Below are positions 16,385 through 25,251 of a stretch of 64,000 nt of DNA, in pieces. The translations under genes were made by a program, and so were the position numbers. Position 1 is the first letter of the stretch. Each line of letters opens with the position of its first letter. The notes beneath the pieces are model-generated. The model made no database searches. It was not told the DNA's origin and saw nothing but the letters and a program-made list of their open reading frames with translations. Source of the DNA: Paludibacter propionicigenes WB4 (GTDB lineage Bacteria > Bacteroidota > Bacteroidia > Bacteroidales > Paludibacteraceae); NCBI RefSeq assembly GCF_000183135.1, contig NC_014734.1:868001-932000 (forward strand), given 5' to 3'.

Positions 16385-16452
16385 CATAATTTTCCTGACA
16401 CGGCAGTCAAATATAGCACTTAAAGGTTCAAATGTTTGAAATTATTTCAAAT

Positions 16453-16941
16453 TCACTTTGAGTCAAATTCCTGAAATGTATTATCAGTATAATACACAAT
16501 AATTTTTTTGACAGACTTGGAGACAGATTCCACAGAAGGATAATTAACAGGAATTGTTGGCTCCTGCGGAATTTCGGACACAGTTTCTGCAACAGGAGAG
16601 TTTTTTTGCTGGATGAATAAAGATTGTGATGCTTTTTTTTCATCCGTTTTTAAGTCTAAATCACCTGATTTATAGACATTTTCATCAATAGAATCGAATA
16701 ATGTGGGCGCCTGAGATTGCTTTTCTGAGCGATACATTGATCCAACACCCAAAATAAGCCAATCTGAGCTAATCGTACGGAAGCGATTCAGAATTTTTTT
16801 TAGTACATCTAAACTTGGATTATTTCTTCCATTTAAAATATGGGATAGAGTAGAGCCTTGAATACCTATTTCGGCGGCAAATACAGCAGAGTTCATTTCT
16901 TCCTGCTGCATAATCTTTTCAATTCTTTCTTTTTCATCCAT
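16453..16941 (-). CDS. XRE-family helix-turn-helix regulator
   Basis: 162 residues from ATG 16941 (MDEKERIEKIM); an upstream in-frame ATG at 16971 adds a hydrophobic tail foreign to the family. The N-terminal HTH at about 17-55 (FAAEIGIQGSTLSHILNGRNNPSLDVLKKILNRF) and the following DWLILGVGSMY match the Bacteroidales group of XRE proteins with an N-terminal DNA-binding domain and a long acidic, proline-containing low-complexity middle (70-140). Its target is unknown. The leader upstream is a long AT-rich region, and pyrK lies downstream, about 150 bases away. It may act locally. Confidence 0.8.
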   Translation of the reverse strand: MDEKERIEKIMQQEEMNSAVFAAEIGIQGSTLSHILNGRNNPSLDVLKKILNRFRTISSDWLILGVGSMYRSEKQSQAPTLFDSIDENVYKSGDLDLKTDEKKASQSLFIQQKNSPVAETVSEIPQEPTIPVNYPSVESVSKSVKKIIVYYTDNTFQEFDSK

Positions 16942-16971
16942 AATAAAGCAATATATGTGTGAAGTGTACAA

Positions 16972-17818
16972 TTATAATTACTTTACAAAGATATGTGAAT
17001 TGACTCACATATGCAAATTAATCACAGTTGTAATATGTTACTTTTGTAATTACACAAATGTATATACGCATAGTACCTTGTACTTTGTATATAATATATG
17101 TTTATACTCTTTATTTAAAGCATATATTCATATTATTTTAAGTATGAATTTAATTAAATCATAAAATCAGATATATAAGCTTATATATATTGATTATCAA
17201 TTAATTGATTACATATATATGTCTTAAATGACTAAATATGACAACTATATTACTTTAGTGAACATACAGATGAATTATAAATATAGAAATTAAGTGTATA
17301 ATAATGATTATAAGTATATTATATGACTATTTTTCTTATGTTTATTTACTTCATATCTATACATTCATTTTTGTATATATAATTACATGTATGAATTTAT
17401 CGACGTTACATGCGTAATTTAGTACATACATTTTTAAAAATTATTTTTGTGAAGTCTCAAATATATTTGTGAACTCGATCAAATAATACATATGTGAATC
17501 AAATAAATTTATGAAGATTATTTTATTGAGGAGAAACTAGTAATTATTGTCATCAGTTATAGCAAGAAAGAAAACTGTAATGTTTGATATGAGAAGTAGA
17601 ATGAAAAATAGAGAGGAGAAACTAAAAATATGACCCTCAACCCTAGTCTTCCAGGAAATTTATTGATTTTATACAGAATGATCAACCAACAACAATTAAA
17701 AAAGCTGATTAAAATATTTTTAATCAGCACTTTACAGCAATAATTAATCAATGAGAATCGAATAATTAAAAACGACTGTACAAATGACGGGATAATTAAA
17801 TTCTCAGACAAAAAAAAA
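16972..17818. other. AT-rich intergenic region without recognisable gene
   Basis: About 850 bases, visibly much richer in A and T than the rest, with many TATATA runs. The frames present are shadows of low-complexity sequence. It contains the element GAGGAGAAACTA twice (about 17529 and 17614) and the hairpin at 17703-17727. No tRNA, 6S or tmRNA signature was recognised. A small RNA cannot be excluded. Confidence 0.5.
17703..17727 (-). terminator. Orphan terminator-like hairpin
   Basis: GCTGATTAAAA/TTTTAATCAGC, 11-bp perfect stem with a 3-base loop. On the minus strand it is followed by a six-T run (A 17697-17702). The zinc-ribbon gene has its own terminator 90 bases earlier, so this second one is unexplained and may end a small transcript starting in 17730-17818. 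Confidence 0.5.
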
Positions 17819-17844
17819 GAGCCTGAAAATAAATTTTCAGGCTC
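17819..17844 (-). terminator. Terminator of zinc-ribbon gene
   Basis: GAGCCTGAAAAT/ATTTTCAGGCTC, 12-bp stem with a 2-base loop. A nine- to ten-base T run follows on the minus strand. It lies 28 bases after the stop at 17873. Confidence 0.9.
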
Positions 17845-17872
17845 TCTCTCTCTAAAATATGTAAGTTTATGC

Positions 17873-18649
17873 TTAATCTTCCGAAACAGGAACAACAATA
17901 CCTGCCAGTTCCTGATCTACCAAAATACGACCACAATATTCGCAAACAATAATTTTTTTGCGTAGACGTATGTCTAGCTGACGTTGAGCTGGAATCTTAT
18001 TAAAACATCCCCCACAAGCATCACGCTGAACATATACTACTGCTAACCCATTTCTTGCATTTTTACGAATACGTTTAAATGCAGTTAACAGACGTGGCTC
18101 AATTAAAAATTCAATTTCTTTTGCATGCTCACGAAGTCTTTCTTCTTCTTGCTTTGTTTCAGAAACAATTTCGTTTAGCTCACCTTTCTTTTGTTCCAGG
18201 TCAAGCTTACGTTCTGCTAAATGCTCAGCCGTGATTTTTTGTTCAGACGACTTTGTTTCTTGTGCTGCTGTAAATTCACGTATACGTTTCTCACAAAGTT
18301 CAATTTCCAACGATTGAAATTCAATCTCTTTGGATAAATTATCGTATTCACGGTTATTTCGTACATTGTCTTGTTGCTCTTTGTATTTAGCAATTTTCAT
18401 TCGAGATTCTTCAATCTCAATTTTTTTACTGGCAATAGTAGCAACAATTTCAGCTATTTCTGTTTCAAAATTTTCCAAACGGGTATTTAAACCAATAATT
18501 TCGTCTTCTAAATCCTGCACCTCCAATGGGAGTTCGCCGCGCAAAATTTTAATTTCGTCTATTTGGGAAACCGCTTTCTGAAGCTCAAAAAGTGCTTTAA
18601 GCTTTTCTTCAACGGTAATTTCTTTTTCTGTTTTTAATTCTGTAGCCAT
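17873..18649 (-). CDS. Coiled-coil C4 zinc-ribbon protein (DUF164/CdsZ-like)
   Basis: 258 residues. Residues 10-185 are almost continuous heptad coiled coil. The C-terminus holds a zinc ribbon with Cys212, Cys215, Cys236 and Cys239 (ACGGCF...VCEYCGRIL). This is the conserved zf-RING_7/DUF164 family that commonly sits beside Nif3-like genes, as here (5 bases apart, so cotranscribed). Related proteins bind nucleic acid or act in flagellar or RNA functions, but no role is established in Bacteroidota. Confidence 0.88.
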   Translation of the reverse strand: MATELKTEKEITVEEKLKALFELQKAVSQIDEIKILRGELPLEVQDLEDEIIGLNTRLENFETEIAEIVATIASKKIEIEESRMKIAKYKEQQDNVRNNREYDNLSKEIEFQSLEIELCEKRIREFTAAQETKSSEQKITAEHLAERKLDLEQKKGELNEIVSETKQEEERLREHAKEIEFLIEPRLLTAFKRIRKNARNGLAVVYVQRDACGGCFNKIPAQRQLDIRLRKKIIVCEYCGRILVDQELAGIVVPVSED

Positions 18650-18654
18650 ATTGA

Positions 18655-19749
18655 TTACAAATAATTTATGGGGTTGGTTTTACTGTCTGAAATTTGGACT
18701 GCAAATGTAGGCATTTTTTTTGTAATTATCTCAAAAAAAATGTCTTTTGTGAACTGTTCGCTTTCGAAATGTCCGATATCGGCTATCAAAATTTGCTTTT
18801 GATAGTCGAAAAATTCATGATATTTAAAATCACCGGAAATGTATACATCGGCTTTGGCTTGAATAGCGTCGGGTAAAAATGAGCTCCCGGCACCTCCGCA
18901 TAAAGCAACTCTCTTAATCTTTTTTTCGAAAAGATTGGTGTGGCGAATGGACTGCACATTGAATACCTGCTTCAATCGGTTTAAGAAGAAGCTTTCATCC
19001 TCCGGATCAGCCAACTCTCCTACTATCCCTGCTCCTACCTGATTCCAGGCATTTTGCAAAGCAATAAAATCATACGCAGGCTCTTCATACGGATGCACTT
19101 TTAGCAAACTCTCAAGTACTTTATACTTTTGATATTCAGGCAGAATAACTTCTAAACGAATCTCCGACTCTGTATGCAAATTATTGATACTACCTACAAA
19201 TGGATTAGCTTTTTCATTGGCTCGAAAAGTTCCGCTACCTTCAACACTGAAACTACAAGAGTCATAATTACCTATCACTCCGGCTCCCGCTTGAAACAAG
19301 GCTTGTTTTACTTCTGAAACATGACTGTTAGGAACATAGGTAACTAATTTGAGCAATAAATTTTGTTTCGGTTGCAGAATTTGAAGGTTCGTAAGTCCCA
19401 GTTTTTCAGCCATTTTTCCACTTACACCAGATAAAACATTATCAAGATTGGTATGAGCAGCATATATGCAGATATCATGTTTGATAGCTTTTATTACGCA
19501 ACGTTGTACCAGATTTTGACCTGTTATTCTCTTCAAACCTGTAAAAATAAGCGGATGATGAGAAATTATCAGATTGCATTTCTTTTGGATGGCTTCTTCA
19601 ATTACTTCTTCAGTTATATCAATACAAACCAATACTGCTGTAACTTCCATTTGTGGGTCACCAACAAGCAATCCTGCATTATCATAACTTTCCTGCAATG
19701 ATAGTGGAGCAACCTCTTCAATAAGTTCACAAACAGACTTTACAATCAT
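18655..19749 (-). CDS. Nif3-like dinuclear metal-centre protein (DUF34, YqfO type)
   Basis: 364 residues, the long form with an inserted PII-like domain (about 125-225) as in Bacillus YqfO. Metal-binding motifs are visible: LIISHHPLIFTGLKR at about 60-74, AAHTNLDN near 97-104, ALCGGAGSSFLP near 290, and DIGHFESEQF near 334-343. It is often annotated GTP cyclohydrolase I type 2, but that activity is not firmly established and the name should be treated with caution. The zinc-ribbon gene follows 5 bases later. Confidence 0.9.
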   Translation of the reverse strand: MIVKSVCELIEEVAPLSLQESYDNAGLLVGDPQMEVTAVLVCIDITEEVIEEAIQKKCNLIISHHPLIFTGLKRITGQNLVQRCVIKAIKHDICIYAAHTNLDNVLSGVSGKMAEKLGLTNLQILQPKQNLLLKLVTYVPNSHVSEVKQALFQAGAGVIGNYDSCSFSVEGSGTFRANEKANPFVGSINNLHTESEIRLEVILPEYQKYKVLESLLKVHPYEEPAYDFIALQNAWNQVGAGIVGELADPEDESFFLNRLKQVFNVQSIRHTNLFEKKIKRVALCGGAGSSFLPDAIQAKADVYISGDFKYHEFFDYQKQILIADIGHFESEQFTKDIFFEIITKKMPTFAVQISDSKTNPINYL

Positions 19750-19787
19750 ATAGCTTTGTTTTTCAATCGATTAATCACGCACAAAAA

Positions 19788-20207
19788 TTATTTCGCCGCA
19801 ACCTCTTCTTCTTTTTCTTCTGCAACAAATTCTGTAACTTGAGCATTAATAAGAATATTATACCATGATAACAATTTACGAATATCACTAGGATATACAC
19901 GATCCCGATCATAGTCAGGAAGGACTTCGAGCATATATTTACGAAGCTTATCGTTATCAGATTTTGGATCGATAGAACAAACCGCACCGTTTTCTTTTGC
20001 TTTTAAACTTTCGAGCACCTGTCCTAAGGGAACTTCAGCAGTTTCTGTAAAAATAGCAATATCTCCCAATGATACAACTTTGTCTTTTGAGTAAGCCGGA
20101 AAACGTTTACCATCAATTAATGACTCAACAATCAACATATTTTTACCTTGTGATACAAGTTTGAAAAGTCCGGGTTTACCGGTTACGGATAAAATTTCTT
20201 TCAACAT
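19788..20207 (-). CDS. DUF5606 domain-containing protein
   Basis: 139 residues, cytoplasmic, beginning MLKEILSVTGKPGLFKLVSQGKNMLIVESLxDGKRFPAY and continuing with a sequence rich in beta-strand, then DRVYPSDIRKLLSWYNIL. This matches DUF5606, conserved among Bacteroidota and found near Nif3-like or translation genes. Function is unknown. A glutamate/alanine-rich tail ends the protein. A small SH3-like domain for binding is possible but is inference only. Confidence 0.85.
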   Translation of the reverse strand: MLKEILSVTGKPGLFKLVSQGKNMLIVESLIDGKRFPAYSKDKVVSLGDIAIFTETAEVPLGQVLESLKAKENGAVCSIDPKSDNDKLRKYMLEVLPDYDRDRVYPSDIRKLLSWYNILINAQVTEFVAEEKEEEVAAK

Positions 20208-20353
20208 AATTTTTTTAATTCATAATTCACAAATACAATACAAAAATAAAATCTGAATCAATTCACGCTGAATCAATATTCTGAGTGCAAATTTACAAGA
20301 TTCTTTTCTGAACTGACAAATATACTACATATTGTCTACTTATCGGCTTCAAA

Positions 20354-21085
20354 TTATTGATTTTTAATTAGAAAGCGAGTAAGTTCATTTAGTTTAATTC
20401 TTCCTTCGTATATAGCTTTACCGGTTATTACTGCCGGAACTTCAGCTTCCTGAAGTAGTTCGATATCATGCAGCGAACTTACTCCTCCACTGGCTATTAA
20501 ATACATCTCGGGTTTTTCGGATAGCATCTTTTTGTAAAGATCTATAGCCGGTCCTTGAAGCATGCCATCTTTACTTATATCTGTACAAATCACCTTATTA
20601 ACTCCCTTTGACATGTAGTTCGCGACAAAAGGCATCAAATCAATTTCAGTGGTTTCGAGCCACCCTCCTACAGCAATTTTCTCGTTTTTTACATCTGCTC
20701 CCAAAATGATTTTATCACCACCAAATCGGCTAATCCAAGAGCCAAAAACTTCCGGGTTCTTTACCGCTATGCTTCCACCTGTAATCATACTTGCTCCACA
20801 CTCAAAAGCTATTCTCAAATCGTCATCCGACTTTAGTCCACCTCCAAAATCTACAATCAAGTTAGTACCTGAAGTAATCTTTTCAAGCACTTTATGATTT
20901 ACTATATGATGAGCCTTAGCACCATCTAAATCAACTAAATGCAAACGACGAATACCTGCATCAGCAAACATTTTTGCAACTTCCAACGGGTTTTCGTTGT
21001 ATACGATTTTTTGTGCATAATCGCCTTGCGAAAGGCGAACACATTTTCCATCAATCAAATCAATGGCAGGAATTATTTCAATCAC
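20354..21085 (-). CDS. hisA: Phosphoribosylformimino-5-aminoimidazole carboxamide ribotide isomerase
   Basis: 243 residues, (beta/alpha)8 barrel, the fourth enzyme of histidine synthesis. Family hallmarks are [20 protein letters not shown] at 3-22 with the catalytic Asp8, DLDGAK near 52-57, [10 protein letters not shown] near 76-85, and [12 protein letters not shown] with the second catalytic Asp near 168-179. The start codon is GTG at 21085; the family N-terminus MIEIIPAID fixes it. It is separated from the rest of the his operon, which is not in the window. Confidence 0.95.
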   Translation of the reverse strand: MIEIIPAIDLIDGKCVRLSQGDYAQKIVYNENPLEVAKMFADAGIRRLHLVDLDGAKAHHIVNHKVLEKITSGTNLIVDFGGGLKSDDDLRIAFECGASMITGGSIAVKNPEVFGSWISRFGGDKIILGADVKNEKIAVGGWLETTEIDLMPFVANYMSKGVNKVICTDISKDGMLQGPAIDLYKKMLSEKPEMYLIASGGVSSLHDIELLQEAEVPAVITGKAIYEGRIKLNELTRFLIKNQ

Positions 21086-21291
21086 AGAGTTATAAAGTTA
21101 CAGATTTGATGTTCAAAGTCAATCAATAGAACGACTTTAAACTGTTATGAAAAGCTTTACAAAAGTACTAAAAAATGAAAGATAAAGCAAACTGAATTAT
21201 GTACAGAAGATATCAAAAGATGAATTTAGAGAATCTTCATTATATTTCAGTAATAAAACTCAATTTCACAAAATTGTTAACTATTATTGAA

Positions 21292-21299
21292 TATATTTG
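21292..21299 (+). promoter_or_regulatory. -7 element of the site-2 protease gene
   Basis: TATATTTG, 16 bases before ATG 21315. It overlaps the TTG at 21297, so translation is more likely to begin at 21315 or 21330. The leader is very short. Confidence 0.6.
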
Positions 21300-21314
21300 C
21301 AGACAATAGAAAAC

Positions 21315-21965
21315 ATGATAATTATCAATATGGCATTAGATTTAGCTGATATTTTAAAAATTGCACCTGCAGCAGTCATCGGACTCACAGTGCATGAATT
21401 CTCTCATGCCTATGCCGCTTATAAACTGGGTGATAACACTGCCAAAGAAGAAGGCCGACTGACATTAAATCCCTTGAAACATATCGATTGGCTAGGATTC
21501 TTTCTGATTATCATTGCCGGCTTTGGCTGGGCTAAACCGGTTAGCTTTAATCCGAATAATTTGAAAAACAAGCATCGTGATGAAATTATTATATCCATTG
21601 CCGGACCAATATCTAACTTTTTACTGGCCATTTTATTTTTTGTTATTGCTCGGGTTTTATATTCGACGAGCTACTTTCAAACATCGAATTTAGAAATTAT
21701 TAACCTGATCATGACCTGGGGAATAATCAACTTTAGTTTATTTGTTTTTAATCTGATTCCAATTCCTCCGTTGGATGGATCTCATATATACCTGACATTT
21801 TTAAAAGAGATTAATCCTAAACTCATGACAAATATGTATAAATGGGGAACCTTAGGTTTAATACTTATAATCGTTGCTGAAAATAAACTGGGAATCAATA
21901 TCTTGCATATTTCTGATATGGTAAGTGGTCTGAGTAAGTTTTTTATAGACCTGATGAGTTTTTGA
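21315..21965 (+). CDS. Site-2 protease family membrane metalloprotease (M50)
   Basis: 216 residues from ATG 21315; ATG 21330 is an equally possible start, five codons in. The zinc motif HEFSH (residues 27-31) lies in the first transmembrane segment, followed by DNTAKEEGRLTLNPLKHIDWLGF. The family's third ligand region is NLIPIPPLDGSHI near 155-167 in a later helix. It fits the short M50B subfamily (YwhC/FtsH-independent) of membrane proteases of unknown substrate, found alone in many bacteria. There is no PDZ domain. Confidence 0.9.
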   Translation: MIIINMALDLADILKIAPAAVIGLTVHEFSHAYAAYKLGDNTAKEEGRLTLNPLKHIDWLGFFLIIIAGFGWAKPVSFNPNNLKNKHRDEIIISIAGPISNFLLAILFFVIARVLYSTSYFQTSNLEIINLIMTWGIINFSLFVFNLIPIPPLDGSHIYLTFLKEINPKLMTNMYKWGTLGLILIIVAENKLGINILHISDMVSGLSKFFIDLMSF

Positions 21966-22028
21966 TTCTAAAAACATATTAATCACGAAATTGTTGATAA
22001 ATAATAATGATTAAATAGCTTATTTATT

Positions 22029-22415
22029 ATGGAAACAGACAAGATTCAGGCAAAAAACATAGATGAATATATTGCTAACTTTCCAACTGATATCCAGAAA
22101 ATGCTTGACTTGATAAGACAAACTATCATAAATAATGCTCCAGAAGCAAGCGAAATTATCAGTTATGGTATGCCAGCATTCAAATTTCACGGTATGTTAG
22201 TTTATTTTGCTGCATATAAAAATCATATTGGTTTTTACCCCGGAGCTTCTGGCATAGAAGCCTTTAAAGAAGATATCAAAGCATTTAAAAATGCAAAAGG
22301 AACTGTTCAGTTTCCAATAGACAAACCACTCCCATTAGATTTAATTTCCAAGATAGTACAGTTTAGAGTAACCGAGAATACTGAAAAAGCTGTTGCAAAA
22401 AAGAATAAAAGATGA
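22029..22415 (+). CDS. DUF1801 (YdhG/YdeI-like) protein
   Basis: 128 residues. Family hallmarks are NIDEYIANFPTDIQKMLDLIRQTI, the ISYGMPAFKFHG turn at about 44-55, IGFYPGASGIEAFK, and GTVQFPIDKPLPLDLI near 91-106. Homologues are often called iron chaperone-like because of weak frataxin-fold similarity, and the function is unproven. The stop overlaps the ABC gene start by 4 bases (ATGA), so both are translationally coupled. Confidence 0.88.
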   Translation: METDKIQAKNIDEYIANFPTDIQKMLDLIRQTIINNAPEASEIISYGMPAFKFHGMLVYFAAYKNHIGFYPGASGIEAFKEDIKAFKNAKGTVQFPIDKPLPLDLISKIVQFRVTENTEKAVAKKNKR

Positions 22416-23656
22416 CAATACATTCAATTGGGCTTTACCTCTCAAATGCTTCGAATAAAAACCTGATTTTGGAGCAAATAATATCTAACAAGTATCTTAA
22501 AGATCATATTAACCTGGAATCGCTAAAAGGCTTATTACATTCCACTCTAACAATTAACCGATTTATTGAAGACGAAATTCGGCATGATAAGTTTCCGATA
22601 TACACTTCTGAAAATAAAAGTCTTGGTTCAATGTCCAGCGGCCAGCAAAAGAAAGCTCTGCTAGATTACCTGATACTGCAAAGACCAGATTACATTGTAC
22701 TTGACGATGTATATAGTAATATAGATAAAGCAACACAAGAATCTATAACCAACACATTGAGTCAATTGGCAGAAAACACCCTATTGATCCAACTTTTCTT
22801 CAGAAAAAGAGATATGTTGCCCTGCATTAAAACTGTTTACACAGTAGATGAAAATAATGCAATAATTGACGTTCAGGATGCTGAAGTATTTAAGACTAAA
22901 CAAACTATTTCGTCAACCAATCAACTGACATTGAATTTTCCACAAGGCTACGACGAAACCCACGCCGACATTAACCCTCTTGTTCAGCTTAATTCTGTTT
23001 CAGTTGAGTACATTGAAAAACCTGTTTTAAACAAGATCAGCTGGACTATTCAAAAAGGAGAATTCTGGCAACTGGTTGGTCCAAATGGTTCGGGTAAAAG
23101 TACTTTACTATCAATTATTATCGGAGACAACCCCCGTGGGTATGGTCAAGACATGGTTTTATTTGGAAAGAAGAAAGGTTCAGGTGAATCTATTTGGGAT
23201 ATCAAACGACAAATCGGATATTTTACACCAGCTATGATTCAGCAGTTTACACGGGACGATACAGTAGAAAATATGATTATATCCGGACTTATGGACTCTG
23301 TAGGACTATATTGTAAACCCACTGATATACAAAAAGATATTGCTAAAAAATGGATTTTAATGCTAAGTGCATCGTATTGCAACAAGTCGTTCCAAAGTTT
23401 ATCCATTGGACAACAGCGAATGGTAATGGTGGTACGCGCACTGGTAAAACATCCTCCATTATTAATTTTAGATGAACCTACAATTGAGCTGGATGATGAA
23501 AATAGCCTTTTGTTTATCGACATGATAAACGCAATTGCTAAAGAAAAAAAGATTACAATTCTTTATGTGTCCCATCGTGATGAGCCCGGATTGAAACCAG
23601 ATATGGTTTATGAATTAATTCCGGGTAAAAATGGCTCCACAGGAATAGTTAGATAA
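22412..23656 (+). CDS. Tandem ABC ATPase (ModF-like) with degenerate N-terminal half
   Basis: 414 residues with two ABC modules and no membrane segment. The C-terminal module is intact: Walker A GPNGSGKST near 224-232, signature SIGQQRMV near 330-337, Walker B LLILDEPT, and a switch His near 389. The N-terminal module lacks a Walker A and begins past it. It retains SSGQQKKALLDYLILQRPDYIVLDDVYSNID (signature and Walker B region). This asymmetry is like the E. coli ModF family, whose function is poorly known. The substrate is unclear. A truncated N-terminus of the gene is possible but no better upstream frame exists. Confidence 0.8.
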   Translation: MTIHSIGLYLSNASNKNLILEQIISNKYLKDHINLESLKGLLHSTLTINRFIEDEIRHDKFPIYTSENKSLGSMSSGQQKKALLDYLILQRPDYIVLDDVYSNIDKATQESITNTLSQLAENTLLIQLFFRKRDMLPCIKTVYTVDENNAIIDVQDAEVFKTKQTISSTNQLTLNFPQGYDETHADINPLVQLNSVSVEYIEKPVLNKISWTIQKGEFWQLVGPNGSGKSTLLSIIIGDNPRGYGQDMVLFGKKKGSGESIWDIKRQIGYFTPAMIQQFTRDDTVENMIISGLMDSVGLYCKPTDIQKDIAKKWILMLSASYCNKSFQSLSIGQQRMVMVVRALVKHPPLLILDEPTIELDDENSLLFIDMINAIAKEKKITILYVSHRDEPGLKPDMVYELIPGKNGSTGIVR

Positions 23657-23710
23657 CAATTCCAAGCATCATAGTGAATTTGACAAAAATAAGTTTTTAT
23701 CAAAAAAAAT

Positions 23711-23741
23711 GAGGGTGTATCAATCTAGTTGATACACCCTC
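23711..23741. terminator. Bidirectional terminator
   Basis: Copy of the 12681 hairpin (13-bp stem) with A8 on the left and T6 on the right. It serves the plus-strand ABC gene ending at 23656 and the minus-strand secreted-protein gene ending at 23765. Confidence 0.9.
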
Positions 23742-23764
23742 ATTTTTTATGAGTTAGTTCTTGC

Positions 23765-24130
23765 TTATTCGTTGATAGCAAGTAACGTTACTTTTTCATT
23801 GTAAACAGATACATTGAGCATAGTCAGATATTTTCTGTATTGCGATTCGGAAAGAATAGCTTTAGCGTTAGCCAGATTGAACATCAATGCTTTTTGAGCT
23901 GAGTTTTCGTTGTCGGCTTTCAATGACGAGTTCAACTTGTTTTCAGTAAGTGAAAACACATATTTAAGTTGATCTGCTTGTTCTTTGTCTGCATCCAAAT
24001 AACGAACTATCGAGCTGAAAGTGCCTGCGTTATTAAGTTTGTAGAAAATACTGTAATCACTTGGATTTACTGCTGAGACACTGGCGCCAAATGCTACCAG
24101 GATAACTATTAAACTAAGAATCTTTTTCAT
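23765..24130 (-). CDS. Small secreted protein (right-arm copy 2)
   Basis: 121 residues with the same signal peptide and helical mature part as the gene at 12291. It differs at two positions: SDYS for RDYS and NAGTF for NASTF. It is second in the minus-strand operon and shares the right-arm terminator. The near identity indicates a recent duplication or gene conversion between arms. Family and function are as for the left copy, with no known role. Confidence 0.75.
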   Translation of the reverse strand: MKKILSLIVILVAFGASVSAVNPSDYSIFYKLNNAGTFSSIVRYLDADKEQADQLKYVFSLTENKLNSSLKADNENSAQKALMFNLANAKAILSESQYRKYLTMLNVSVYNEKVTLLAINE

Positions 24131-24222
24131 AACCTTAAAAAATTAAATTATACAATTTAAAATACCTTTAATAAAAATATAATACCTAATAAAAAAACGT
24201 CTTTTTTGAATGGTTAGCCTGC

Positions 24223-24585
24223 TTATTTTTGAGCAACTAACACTGATTTTTCGTTGTACGAAAATGTATTGAGCATTTTCAAATATCTTTCGTATTGATC
24301 TTGCGACAAAACACATTTGGCATTGTACAAGTTGTATTTCATTACGCTTTCTGCTAATTTCTCGTTGTTGCTTTTTGTAGCGTTATCCAATTCTTTAGTT
24401 GTTTCATCGAATATTTGTTTGAGAAAATCAGCTTGTTCTTTATCTGCTTCTAAATACTTTACTATACCGCTGAAAGTTGATTTATTGTTTAGCGAATAAA
24501 ACACTGAGTAATCCTTAGGATTGAGAGCGAACGTACTAGCTGAAGTTGCAACTAATACCAAAACTAACATTAAAATCTTTTTCAT
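24223..24585 (-). CDS. Small secreted protein (right-arm copy 1)
   Basis: 120 residues, matching the gene at 11837 except for Val in place of Ile in NAKCVLS. I count about two nucleotide differences in the whole gene. It has a signal peptide at its N-terminus and a 92-base gap to the next gene. The promoter element at 24687 is retained, so this copy should be expressed. Confidence 0.75.
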   Translation of the reverse strand: MKKILMLVLVLVATSASTFALNPKDYSVFYSLNNKSTFSGIVKYLEADKEQADFLKQIFDETTKELDNATKSNNEKLAESVMKYNLYNAKCVLSQDQYERYLKMLNTFSYNEKSVLVAQK

Positions 24586-24686
24586 AACCTGGAAATTTAA
24601 ATAACAATCTTCTTTTATACCTATACCTATTAAACGAAAAAATAAAGATTAAATACGTCTTATCAAATCTTCTCTGATTGACGATG

Positions 24687-24694
24687 CAAAATTA
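24687..24694 (-). promoter_or_regulatory. -7 element of right-arm secreted-protein operon
   Basis: CAAAATTA on the plus strand, that is TAATTTTG on the minus strand, in the block conserved with 11730-11737. Confidence 0.55.
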
Positions 24695-24820
24695 TATGTT
24701 TTACAACATAAAATAAGCACGTTTCGAGTTAAATCTTCGTTCGACCACGCATATTTAACTGTTATATAACATGTTTTTATTAATTACATCTGATTATCAG
24801 ATAGATATAAATGATAAAAT

Positions 24821-25001
24821 CTAACAACCTTTAATGGCGGAATAGTCCGGAATTTGGGAAAAATACTCATATTGTGCTGTTTTGGTGTTTACTTTACAGC
24901 AAAAGTGCTCAATTCCGTTGCTGACAATAAACAAATCCACGTTTAATTTGCTGTTATACACAGCTACCTGATCAAAGGTGGATTGAGATATGGGTACGTT
25001 T
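24821..25001 (-). pseudogene. Truncated 3' end of HsdR_N-domain gene
   Basis: About 60 codons identical or nearly so to the C-terminal end of the gene at 11145 (VPISQSTFDQVAVYN onward to IKGC). One residue differs near the end (Ser for Phe in the PDYxAIKGC segment). The N-terminal half with the catalytic core is missing. A frame continues upstream to 25051 but is unrelated sequence. It is a by-product of the inverted duplication and not a functional nuclease. Confidence 0.9.
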
Positions 25002-25073
25002 CTAATAAAACTCCGGCAAAAAGTAAAAATAATTAATATTTTTTGACCCATAAATACTGTGGAACATTAGGTT

Positions 25074-25098
25074 AAAGATAAAATAGTTTTTATCTTTG
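25074..25098 (+). promoter_or_regulatory. galM promoter with overlapping palindrome
   Basis: -7 element TATCTTTG at 25091-25098 with TTAG at 25067-25070 as a weak -33. AAAGATAAAA (25074-25083) and TTTTATCTTT (25088-25097) form a 10-bp inverted repeat overlapping the -7 element. The leader to the ATG at 25252 is about 150 nt. Confidence 0.55.
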
Positions 25099-25251
25099 AC
25101 GTTGAAATAAACAGAAAGCTATAAAAAGCTCGTACCGGATAAAATCACAATCTATAAGTCTCTATCCAAGTTTATTATTTAAAAATAAATTTATACAGCT
25201 GCTAAAAAATTCACAATTAAACAAACACAATCTTAAATATAATATTTCAAC

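Larger units (their letters stand above)
23687..25001. repeat. Right arm of the 1.3-kb inverted duplication
   Basis: Reverse complement of 11423-12736. The inner end carries AAATAAG matching the tail of the AlkD-like gene. The outer end at 25001 stops inside the HsdR_N coding sequence. Between the arms are 10,950 bases. No target-site duplication, insertion sequence or recombinase is visible at the ends. Confidence 0.95.

Noticed and set aside
17529-17626. A CRISPR array from the repeated GAGGAGAAACTA
   Set aside because: Only two short copies exist, with no regular spacer length and no cas genes.
17557-17898. A small membrane protein on the minus strand
   Set aside because: The frame runs across the zinc-ribbon gene end and both hairpins, and its composition is only AT-rich hydrophobic noise.
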